A DNA stretch of 64,000 nucleotides, taken from Cyclobacteriaceae bacterium (lineage in GTDB: Bacteria; Bacteroidota; Bacteroidia; Cytophagales; Cyclobacteriaceae). Both the position numbers and the translations under genes were made by a program. Positions 56,769-64,000 of this stretch are shown one piece after another (position 1 is the stretch's first letter; each line of letters opens with the position of its first letter). Under the pieces are notes generated by a model. It worked only from the letters and a program-made list of their open reading frames with translations. It ran no database searches and had not been told where the DNA came from. The DNA is taken from the NCBI GenBank assembly GCA_958296015.1, contig CATQIH010000009.1:62001-126000 (forward strand). The letters are read 5' to 3'.

Positions 56769-58037
56769 ATGAGTAATATCGTCGATAGAAGAAAAAATGC
56801 CAAGGGTAAGTCTATCAACAACCGGCAGAAATTCTTAAAGCGCGTTGAAGATCAGATCAAAAAGGCAATACCTGATATTATCAATCAGGAAAGCATTAAA
56901 GACAGCACTGGAGAAGGCAAGGTAAAAGTTCCGATTCGCGGAATCAAAGAACCCAATTTCAGGCATGATCCTCATTCCGGCAAAAAGCAGATTGTGAGGC
57001 CGGGCAACAAGCAGTTTAACGAAGGCGACAAGGTGGCCAAGCCGGAAGGCAGTGGCTCTGGTGCCGGTCAGGGCAAAGGTTCCAACAGTCCGGAGGTGAC
57101 CGAAGACGATTTTGTGGTGATCTTATCCAGGGATGAGTTTCTGAAGTATTTTTTTGAAGACCTGGAACTGCCTAACATGATCAAAAAATACATGGCCAGT
57201 ACGGTAGACTTCAGGCAGCAAAGAGCGGGCTTCACAAAGAACAGCATTCCTTCGCGGCTCAATATTGTCAACAGTTTTCAGCAGTCGCTGGCTCGGCAGA
57301 TATCTATCCGTGGGGTGTACGATCAGAAAATCAAAAAGCTGAAACTGGAGCTTGAAGCCACAGAAGATGCAGAGGCTAAAGCCCAACTGGAAGAAGAAAT
57401 TACCCGCCTGGAACGGCTACGCCTGACCGTGCCTTTCTTCGATGATGTAGATTTGCGCTACAATCACTTTGAGCGTGTGCCGCAGCCAGTCACCTCGGCT
57501 GTGATGTTCTGTATCATGGACGTCTCGGCCTCGATGGGTTATCACGAAAAAGATATTGCTAAAAGGTTCTTCACATTGCTGTACCTGTTTCTTTCCAAGC
57601 AGTACGAAAGGGTAGAACTCGTATTCATTCGCCATCATACGGAAGCCAAAGAAGTAGGTGAGGAAGAGTTTTTTAATTCGCGCGAAAGTGGCGGAACGGT
57701 AGTGGCACCTTCGCTGAGGCTGATGAAAAAAATTGCCACCGAACGCTACAGCGAATCGCAATGGAATATCTATTGCTGCCAGGCTTCGGACGGAGACGTG
57801 TGGTCCAATGGAGATGCCATCGACTGCGGACAACTGCTGAAGAATGAGATATTGCCTACCGTGCAGTACATGGCCTATATTGAGATCAAAAACCGTGGAC
57901 TGGAAGGGTACCTGTGGCATGCTTACAAAAAACTACGCAGCCAGGAGAATTTTTCTATGCGAAACATCAACGACATCTCGCAGATATGGCCGGTCTTCAG
58001 AGCCTTGTTTAAAAAGAAAGATTTGGTAGAATCCTGA
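56769..58037 (+). CDS. yeaH: YeaH/YhbH family protein (DUF444)
   Basis: The 422 residues show the N-terminal basic part (RRKNAKGKSINNRQKFLKRV) and a von Willebrand A-like domain with VMFCIMDVSASMGYHEKDIA and FIRHHTEAKEVGEEEFF, GGTVVAPSLRLM. It is the usual partner of PrkA and SpoVR, 88 nt downstream of prkA and 18 nt upstream of spoVR. Molecular role unknown. Confidence 0.93.
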   Translation: MSNIVDRRKNAKGKSINNRQKFLKRVEDQIKKAIPDIINQESIKDSTGEGKVKVPIRGIKEPNFRHDPHSGKKQIVRPGNKQFNEGDKVAKPEGSGSGAGQGKGSNSPEVTEDDFVVILSRDEFLKYFFEDLELPNMIKKYMASTVDFRQQRAGFTKNSIPSRLNIVNSFQQSLARQISIRGVYDQKIKKLKLELEATEDAEAKAQLEEEITRLERLRLTVPFFDDVDLRYNHFERVPQPVTSAVMFCIMDVSASMGYHEKDIAKRFFTLLYLFLSKQYERVELVFIRHHTEAKEVGEEEFFNSRESGGTVVAPSLRLMKKIATERYSESQWNIYCCQASDGDVWSNGDAIDCGQLLKNEILPTVQYMAYIEIKNRGLEGYLWHAYKKLRSQENFSMRNINDISQIWPVFRALFKKKDLVES

Positions 58038-58055
58038 CCTAATTGATGAACTGTT

Positions 58056-59576
58056 ATGCCTTCATTTGATAAAGAAAAGTGCCGTGCGATGTTTAGCGAT
58101 CCCAGCTGGGATTTTGAGACCATCCAGGCAGCCGACGAGCTGACCACCTGGATTGGCAAAGAATATTTTAAACTCGATATTTATACCAACCAGATAGAAA
58201 TTGTCACCTCCGAACAGATGCTGGATGCCTATGCGCTGATTGGCCTGCCTACTTCTTATCCGCACTGGAAGTTCGGAAAAGATTTTGTGATGAACCAGAA
58301 CAGCTACCGCAAGGGGCAGATGGGTTTGTCTTACGAAATGGTTATCAACTCCGACCCCTGCATCAGCTACAATATGGAGAACAACTCCACCTGTATGATG
58401 GTGCTGGTGATTGCCCACGCCTGCCAGGGACACAACGCGTTCTTCAAGAACAATTATATGTTCAAAGACTGGACTTCGGCAGATTCTATCATCGATTATA
58501 TGGTTTTCGCCAGGGATTTTGTGATGAAGTGCGAAGATGAATTCGGCCATGAAGAAGTGGAGCGTGTGCTCGATGCCTGCCATGCCCTGATGGAGCATGG
58601 CATCGACAAATACAAAAAACCGCCCAAGCTTTCTTCACAAAAAGAAAACGAGAGGCTGAAGCGTCTTGCAAAAGCAAAGCATGAGAGCTACAATGAACTA
58701 TTGAAAACGTTGCCTCCTGCCAGCCGTGTCAAAAAGACCAAGTTTGATAAAAACAGCAAATACCCGCTGGAGCCGGAAGAAAACCTGCTGTATTTTATTG
58801 AAAAAAATGCACCCACATTGCCGGGTTGGAAACGAGAGCTGGTCCGTATCGTGCGGAAGGTGTCGCAATACTACTACCCGCAAACCATGACCAAAGTGAT
58901 GAACGAAGGATTTGCCACGTTTATGCACTACCATATCATCCACAAAATGTTTGAGCTGGAATATCTCAACGACGGTTTTATGCTGGAGTTCATCAAAAGC
59001 CATACAGGCGTTATTTATCAGCCTCCTTTTGATAACCCTTATTTTTCAGGCATCAACCCGTATACGTTAGGGTTCAATATTTTTATGGACATCAAAAGGA
59101 TATGCGAAAACCCGACAGAGGAAGACAGGTACTGGTTTCCAAACCTGATCGGCAGAAACTGGCTGGATGAAGTGATCTATGCGATGGAGAATTTCCGTGA
59201 CGACAGTTTTATTGCACAGTATCTTTCGCCAAAAGTGATTCGTGATATGAAACTGTTCGCTGTATATGATGATGAAGATAGCGAATTTTATGAAATATCA
59301 GCCATCCATAATGAACGCGGCTATCGTAAGGTGCGGGAGTTTCTTAGCAACCAGTACGACCGTTCTTACCGGGTGCCTGATATTCAGGTGGACAGTGTGG
59401 ATATTCATAAGACCAGCAAGCTTACTTTGATGCACAAGATACAGCACGAAAAGCTGCTGGATGAACATGATGCCAATGATACTTTGCAGTACATCCGATA
59501 CTTATGGGAGTTTCCGGTAGAGCTGCATTCCAGAAATCGTGCTGGCATTGATGAAGATTTTATGAGTGCTAAATAA
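58056..59576 (+). CDS. spoVR: SpoVR family protein
   Basis: The 506 residues match SpoVR: FGKDFVMNQNSYRKGQMGLS, YEMVINSDPCISYNMENNST, VIAHACQGHNAFFKNNYMF and KVMNEGFATFMHYHIIHKMF. In Bacillus it affects the spore cortex; in non-sporulating bacteria the role is stress-related. It completes the PrkA-YeaH-SpoVR operon; a small gene follows 11 nt later. Confidence 0.93.
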   Translation: MPSFDKEKCRAMFSDPSWDFETIQAADELTTWIGKEYFKLDIYTNQIEIVTSEQMLDAYALIGLPTSYPHWKFGKDFVMNQNSYRKGQMGLSYEMVINSDPCISYNMENNSTCMMVLVIAHACQGHNAFFKNNYMFKDWTSADSIIDYMVFARDFVMKCEDEFGHEEVERVLDACHALMEHGIDKYKKPPKLSSQKENERLKRLAKAKHESYNELLKTLPPASRVKKTKFDKNSKYPLEPEENLLYFIEKNAPTLPGWKRELVRIVRKVSQYYYPQTMTKVMNEGFATFMHYHIIHKMFELEYLNDGFMLEFIKSHTGVIYQPPFDNPYFSGINPYTLGFNIFMDIKRICENPTEEDRYWFPNLIGRNWLDEVIYAMENFRDDSFIAQYLSPKVIRDMKLFAVYDDEDSEFYEISAIHNERGYRKVREFLSNQYDRSYRVPDIQVDSVDIHKTSKLTLMHKIQHEKLLDEHDANDTLQYIRYLWEFPVELHSRNRAGIDEDFMSAK

Positions 59577-59587
59577 GCCTACGCAAT

Positions 59588-60019
59588 ATGTACATAACTT
59601 TTATCTGTTACATCTTCCTTTTTGTGGGCGTTGGTTCACCACCGGTTGCTCAACAATCTGATCAAGAGGCTATTTATAAAATAATGAATCGTCAGATCAG
59701 TTGTTGGAATCAAGGTGATATTGACTGCTTTATGGAAGGTTACTGGCAGTCTGATGCTCTCATGTTTATCAGCAAAAACGGAATCACTTATGGTTATGAT
59801 CAGATTAAGGCGCGTTATATCAGGAATTACCCTGACCGCAAAGCGATGGGGCAGCTCAACTTTGATATTGTACAGCTACAACCGTTGGGCAAAGATGCTT
59901 ATCTGATGGTTGGCAAATGGATGCTCAAGCGTGAAGAAGATGACCTGGGTGGCTATTTCACGTTACTTTTCCGCAGCATCAACGGTGCCTGGGTAATTGT
60001 ACAAGACCATACCAGTTAG
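59588..60019 (+). CDS. NTF2-like/DUF4440 secreted protein
   Basis: A signal peptide-like start (FICYIFLFVGVGSPPVAQ) is followed by a SnoaL/NTF2-type domain (QEAIYKIMNRQISCWNQGDI, DCFMEGYWQSDALMFISKNG, AYLMVGKWMLKREEDDLGGY, FTLLFRSINGAWVIVQDHTS). The 143-residue length is normal. It may be co-transcribed with spoVR. Ligand unknown. Confidence 0.85.
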   Translation: MYITFICYIFLFVGVGSPPVAQQSDQEAIYKIMNRQISCWNQGDIDCFMEGYWQSDALMFISKNGITYGYDQIKARYIRNYPDRKAMGQLNFDIVQLQPLGKDAYLMVGKWMLKREEDDLGGYFTLLFRSINGAWVIVQDHTS

Positions 60020-60041
60020 AAGTACATTTATCTACAGTAAA

Positions 60042-60071
60042 AAAAGGAGCGGAATTCATTCCGTTCCTTTT
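60042..60071. terminator. shared terminator overlapping the lipase 3' end
   Basis: AAAAGGAgCGGAAT pairs with ATTCCGtTCCTTTT (one wobble) around the loop TC. The stem includes the last codons of the minus-strand hydrolase gene and also ends the plus-strand transcript. Poly-U is clearer on the minus side. Confidence 0.65.
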
Positions 60072-61315
60072 ACGTTTCTGGCATCTTTCAGAGAAACAAA
60101 CCAAGGAATGACCATTTTATACATCGGAATAAAACCTGTGCCATGAGAGTTGGCTTCAGGATCGTTATAGAAGAAATCTTCGGTTTTTGTAGCACCCAAC
60201 GCTAACATCTTCTGGTAAGTAAGCTCAGAGTTACGCATGGGAATAATCTCATCATCTTGCTCATGGTATAAACGCAGCGCAGACTTCGGTGCCCAATTGC
60301 TGACTGAGTTCTCCTCAAGCGCGGTGATAAAAGCGGTTTCGGTACTGTCGGCCACACCGGCAAGAAAATCTTCTGTCAACAACTCATCTACTTTCTTTGG
60401 GAGTTGATTATTAACCTGCGAGGTGGTATAGCTGCCATCGGCATACATTGGAATCTGGGAAGCATACGGTTCTTTGAAAAAATCTGTCAGCGGACGGTTC
60501 CACTGGTTGGTGATATTATACGCATAGATAACATAGACCAGGTAGGCAGGGGAGGCATAACTTCCCTGGGTTAGGATATTTTCTGTCATGCTCATAATGT
60601 CATAACCACCCGCGCCTGCGGCTGTGGCTACCAGGTTGAAGGTAGTATCATTTTCTTCCAGGTATTTGAGAGTGGCCACAGAGGCATACCCTCCTTCAGA
60701 ATAGCCTGCAATGTATAAGTCATGGCTATGTGGGATAGAATCTGCCAGCAGCTCCCAGGTAGCATACAACATATCGGTGGAAGCTTTTCCAGTATAATAA
60801 GCATCGTAATAGGGGTGAAACAGTTTAGCAGAAGCACCAAAACCCAGATAATCGGGTATGACAGTGATAAACCCCATAGAAGCAAAAAGCTCCTGGCTCC
60901 TTCCTTTCAGGTTCTTGATATTAAAATTAGAGGGTGCCGATGCTTTGTCCAGAATAGTACCATGCATACCTGCCAGCAGTGGAGCAGCAGTCGACAGGCC
61001 CTTAGGAATGCATACCAGTCCGCTGGCTTCTGTAGGCTGATCGTGATAGGTAGTACGGTAAGTGAGTCTGTAGATATCCATACCATATTGAATCCATCGG
61101 GTATATTGCTGGTACTCGGTAGTAGTGCCAAGCAGCAGGATTTCCTCTTTGCTCAGGCTAGCCAAATGCTCCGCAGACACCAGAAAGTTAACTTCAGGTT
61201 TGGGTTCGGGTTCCAGTACAGGCCCAACTTCTTCCTGTCCGCAGGCTGCCAGGGTGAGTACCAGTAGCACAAGAATCCATAAGGTTGATCGGTGATGACG
61301 TTGAAAAAGTATCAT
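60056..61315 (-). CDS. secretory-lipase-like alpha/beta hydrolase, lipoprotein
   Basis: The ATG at 61315 gives a lipoprotein signal (LVLLVLTLAAC). The hydrolase domain has IPDYLGFGAS and the nucleophile elbow AGYSEGGYAS, with candidate acid and His near RLYHEQDDEIIPM and ANSHGTGFI. It resembles secretory lipases or prolyl-oligopeptidase-like esterases. It lies 25 nt downstream of the S41 peptidase gene, so it is probably co-transcribed. The frame extends to 61408. Confidence 0.85.
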   Translation of the reverse strand: MILFQRHHRSTLWILVLLVLTLAACGQEEVGPVLEPEPKPEVNFLVSAEHLASLSKEEILLLGTTTEYQQYTRWIQYGMDIYRLTYRTTYHDQPTEASGLVCIPKGLSTAAPLLAGMHGTILDKASAPSNFNIKNLKGRSQELFASMGFITVIPDYLGFGASAKLFHPYYDAYYTGKASTDMLYATWELLADSIPHSHDLYIAGYSEGGYASVATLKYLEENDTTFNLVATAAGAGGYDIMSMTENILTQGSYASPAYLVYVIYAYNITNQWNRPLTDFFKEPYASQIPMYADGSYTTSQVNNQLPKKVDELLTEDFLAGVADSTETAFITALEENSVSNWAPKSALRLYHEQDDEIIPMRNSELTYQKMLALGATKTEDFFYNDPEANSHGTGFIPMYKMVIPWFVSLKDARNVKGTE

Positions 61316-61340
61316 TGTATTTTGAAAAAAATGACGGTAG

Positions 61341-62639
61341 TTAGTAAGTACCGATCTCCTGCCGGAAACCGGTAAGTGGAATAGTAATTTTTTTGTCTGG
61401 AATGCCATAGCGGGCTATCTCACCAGAGAAGCTGCCGTTGGCAATATAGTAAAGTGCTTCCTTCAAACGACGCTCTTCCGGATTACCAAAATCACGGGTA
61501 AGGTCGTCGGGTACCAGAGCATCTGCCGGTAGCCCTTCGTAATAGTCTCCCTGATCCAGCTGATTCACTGTCTTGAAATTGATCAGGCTGACGGTGTACT
61601 CTCCATATGTATCCGGTCTGCTGCCTACAGGTTTGCCATAGGTATGGTTGCCGATCAGGATAACGTCCATAAAAGGCTTCAGGCCGTTGATCACCAGCTC
61701 ACTGGATGAGGCTGTGCCATCGGAGGCAATCACCAACAAACGGTTTAGGTTAAAAGTATACTCCGGCTTTATGAATAGGATCGTTTCATTCTCAGCAGAC
61801 TGGCGGTTGTTATAAAGGAATTTGACAAAAGGTTGTCCTGCCCCTTTGCTACCCAGCAAATTGGAAGCAATGTACTGCGCAATGTTAACCCTGCCACCGC
61901 CATTATAGCGTAGGTCTAGGATCAGGTCTGCGATGTCTTGCTGCTCAAAAAACTGAAAAGCTTGCCGGAGTTCAGGTATAGAGGTTGCCAGAAAATTGTT
62001 GAATACCAGGTAACCTACCTTTTTGCCATCAACTTCATATACATTTTTGTACAGCACCGAATTGATGCCCACTTTGCTTTTGGTAATGCTTTGCGTTGAG
62101 GTATTGCCCTGTGGATCGACAAAATCAAAGGTGTTGGTACTGTTTTCCAATTCTTGGCTAAGGGTATTATCTTCTAGCAGACCTACTGCCGACTTGCCAT
62201 TGATGGCCTTGATAATCCACGACCTGCCCACACCAGCCCGGTAAAAGGGAGCATCCGTAAAGACATAGGCTACCCTGAGTTGGTTATCTGCATCTACGCC
62301 CATCCGAAGCCCATAGCCCTCATATTGCCCTTTGTTAAAGTACTCATTATAGGTACTGGACTTTTCTATGTAAGACCATCTGTCTGTCGGATTTTCTTTT
62401 TTCCGCAGGGTGTTCATCAGTGCTACAGCAGTGTCGAGTGAGCCTTGCTGATAGAGACCTGTAGTATCTATGGCAGGAATGTCTTCGTTCCACAGATACC
62501 ATTCGTGCATATACGTGTATACCTGCTGGCTCAAATTGAGCGAATCTTTACTTTGGCTAACAGTATCTACTTCTTCTCGGCAGGCAGAAAAAGACAGCAA
62601 TACAAGTAGCAGGCGTATATTAGGAAAAAACTGTTTCAT
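61341..62639 (-). CDS. S41 C-terminal processing-like peptidase, lipoprotein
   Basis: A lipoprotein signal (LLLVLLSFSAC) is followed by a PDZ-like region (RVAYVFTDAPFYRAGVGRSW, IKAINGKSAVGLLED) and the S41 core (LILDLRYNGGGRVNIAQYIA, catalytic Ser in SDGTASSSELVINGL, then Lys in HTYGKPVGS). It would cleave C-terminal or peptide substrates in the periplasm. It is the first gene of a two-gene unit with the hydrolase. Confidence 0.9.
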   Translation of the reverse strand: MKQFFPNIRLLLVLLSFSACREEVDTVSQSKDSLNLSQQVYTYMHEWYLWNEDIPAIDTTGLYQQGSLDTAVALMNTLRKKENPTDRWSYIEKSSTYNEYFNKGQYEGYGLRMGVDADNQLRVAYVFTDAPFYRAGVGRSWIIKAINGKSAVGLLEDNTLSQELENSTNTFDFVDPQGNTSTQSITKSKVGINSVLYKNVYEVDGKKVGYLVFNNFLATSIPELRQAFQFFEQQDIADLILDLRYNGGGRVNIAQYIASNLLGSKGAGQPFVKFLYNNRQSAENETILFIKPEYTFNLNRLLVIASDGTASSSELVINGLKPFMDVILIGNHTYGKPVGSRPDTYGEYTVSLINFKTVNQLDQGDYYEGLPADALVPDDLTRDFGNPEERRLKEALYYIANGSFSGEIARYGIPDKKITIPLTGFRQEIGTY

Positions 62640-62875
62640 AGTGTAGACTGATGCATGTATTGTATCAAAAATAACGCTAGAAAATGGATTGTAGCTGTTT
62701 TTTATATAGCAGACAAACGATGCAATTAGTCCAAAAATTCAATAGGCACTGTGGTTTCTTGTGTCTACAGTTGAGGTTCAGTTTTTCTGAGGATTTTTTT
62801 GCTTTGCCTTGTTCTCAGGTCTAACTATATAGCTGTTTATTCGTTATAGCTTTAGTTTCCTACTTTCACTCCAAC

Positions 62876-64000
62876 ATGAACAAATTACCAGGTTATATCA
62901 AATACTTCTACGCATTGGGTGCGCTGATGCTGACCATCTATATCTTTATCATTGGCAAGGCCATCATTAGCCCTGTGCTTACTGCCTTTATTTTAGCCTT
63001 ATTGCTCAGACCAATGAGCGCGAAACTTGAAACCTGGCGCATCCGCAGAGGATTCAGTTCCGTACTTTCTATCATCGTGATCCTTATCGGACTGGTTGGC
63101 CTTTCTTATTTTTTCTCTGCCCAGATAGGCAGCATCACATCAGACCTGGATGCTATTGGCACCAAGTTCAATGAAGTGATAGACCGGGGACACAACTGGC
63201 TTGAAAATACTTTTGATATAGAACAGAAAGAGCAGACGGCCTACTTAAAAAACTCGCTGAATACTTTCCTGCGCAACAGTAGTTCGGTATTTACCCGCAC
63301 CGTGTCTGCAACAGCGGGCTTTTTCACTGCTTTCTTTCTTTTTCTCTTTGCCTTGTTTTTCTTTCTGTATTATCGCCGGTTTTTTGTCTCATTTGTCTAC
63401 AAAGTTTCCGGTAATGATAATCACGAATTAGTCAAGGATACACTCATCAAGATAGAGAAAGTTGTCAGAAGCTATATACTGGGGCTTTTCTCGGTAATTA
63501 TTATTGTTGCAGTTCTCAACACAGTTGGCCTGATGGCTTTGGGTATACAACATGCTGTCTTCTTTGGAGCATTAGCCGCAGTGCTTACCATCATTCCTTA
63601 TATTGGTATTGCCATTGGCTCATTGCTACCGATTATCTTTGCTTTTGTGACCACAGATTCACTTTGGTATCCTGTGGGTGTGGCAATGGTATTCTGGTTT
63701 GTTCAGTTTTTGGAAGGTAACTTTATCACGCCCAACGTGGTAGGTTCCAGTGTGAGTATCAATCCGTTTGCTGCCATCATCGCCTTATTTATCGGCGGCA
63801 TGATCTGGGGACCTATTGGGATGATCCTATCTATTCCTACGCTGGCTATCATCAAGGTGATCTGCGATGCTGTGCCTTCACTGCAACCTTACGGGTTTCT
63901 GCTGGGAAGTCCGCCGGATGAAGATACACTGGAAAAAGAACGTCCTAAACTTAAAAACCTGATCAAAAACAAAGACAGAAAAGCAAAAGAGAAGACAGAA
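62876..64000 (+). CDS. AI-2E family transporter (3' end beyond the window)
   Basis: An ATG at 62876 opens 375 codons without a stop to the end of the window. The protein has MNKLPGYIKYFYALGALMLT, FILALLLRPMSAKLETW, then membrane segments including AVFFGALAAVLTIIPYIGIA and WFVQFLEGNFITPNVVGSSV, which is the family signature, and a basic tail beginning. Members export or exchange small molecules or ions; the autoinducer-2 name is not proof of substrate. About 240 nt of AT-rich intergenic DNA precede it. Confidence 0.9.
   Translation, partial: MNKLPGYIKYFYALGALMLTIYIFIIGKAIISPVLTAFILALLLRPMSAKLETWRIRRGFSSVLSIIVILIGLVGLSYFFSAQIGSITSDLDAIGTKFNEVIDRGHNWLENTFDIEQKEQTAYLKNSLNTFLRNSSSVFTRTVSATAGFFTAFFLFLFALFFFLYYRRFFVSFVYKVSGNDNHELVKDTLIKIEKVVRSYILGLFSVIIIVAVLNTVGLMALGIQHAVFFGALAAVLTIIPYIGIAIGSLLPIIFAFVTTDSLWYPVGVAMVFWFVQFLEGNFITPNVVGSSVSINPFAAIIALFIGGMIWGPIGMILSIPTLAIIKVICDAVPSLQPYGFLLGSPPDEDTLEKERPKLKNLIKNKDRKAKEKTE

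Overview
The window looks like chromosome of a Bacteroidota member, most likely order Cytophagales. This rests on several Bacteroidota-type traits: an IspG with the long central insertion, a DUF6728 gene beside a YjbR gene, a SPOR-ExbB-ExbD-TonB envelope cluster, SiaC, baeRF7, DUF2851 and DUF6600 proteins, many lipoproteins, and promoters of the TTG / TAnnTTTG type. Nearly all of it is ordinary chromosome. No transposase, phage gene, rRNA, tRNA or CRISPR array was recognised.

Layout: 0-3.4 kb holds a shortened YdeI-like gene, a DMT transporter, an isolated nuoH, and an antitoxin followed by only the last 28 codons of a RelE toxin. 3.4-4.6 kb is a baeRF7 ribosome-associated gene. 4.8-12.7 kb is an envelope block (outer-membrane barrel, SPOR protein, ExbB, ExbD, TonB, NarL-type regulator, DUF2851, polytopic membrane protein). 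12.7-14.6 kb is a MlaE/MlaF-like ABC pair with a SiaC protein. 14.7-16.3 kb is an AT-rich restriction-like island containing a BglII-family endonuclease that has lost its N-terminus, a second nuclease-like gene and two tiny ORFs, with no methyltransferase. 16.5-21 kb carries an SDR, a 42-bp tandem array, ispG and three small genes. 21.2-24.1 kb is a GntP-RidA-dipeptidase operon. 24.2-28.1 kb has rfaE2, a receiver protein, a Gly-rich RRM protein, and a LacI regulator divergent from a DUF1080 lipoprotein, with an operator, promoter, hairpin and terminator between them. 28.1-29.8 kb is a DUF433/DUF5615 toxin-antitoxin pair between hairpin repeats plus a second 42-bp array. 29.8-32.3 kb is a CheB-like/PAS histidine kinase overlapping a receiver gene. 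32.7-43 kb has a frameshifted 2-hydroxyacid dehydrogenase, a third roughly 42-bp array, and a glycogen-to-trehalose operon (treZ, GH57, treY, malQ) in which three of four genes are broken by frameshifts. 43.4-53.7 kb contains secreted proteins, a subtilase, an M1 peptidase and an alanine/sodium symporter. 53.9-60 kb has apt and the PrkA-YeaH-SpoVR stress operon. 60-64 kb has a lipase-like lipoprotein, an S41 peptidase and a truncated AI-2E family transporter.

The most unusual features are three tandem arrays with unrelated sequences but the same unit length (42 bp, 14 codons); a cluster of about nine frameshifts confined to 33.2-39.6 kb; the eroded restriction island; and a probable LacI-controlled small RNA or attenuator upstream of the DUF1080 gene.
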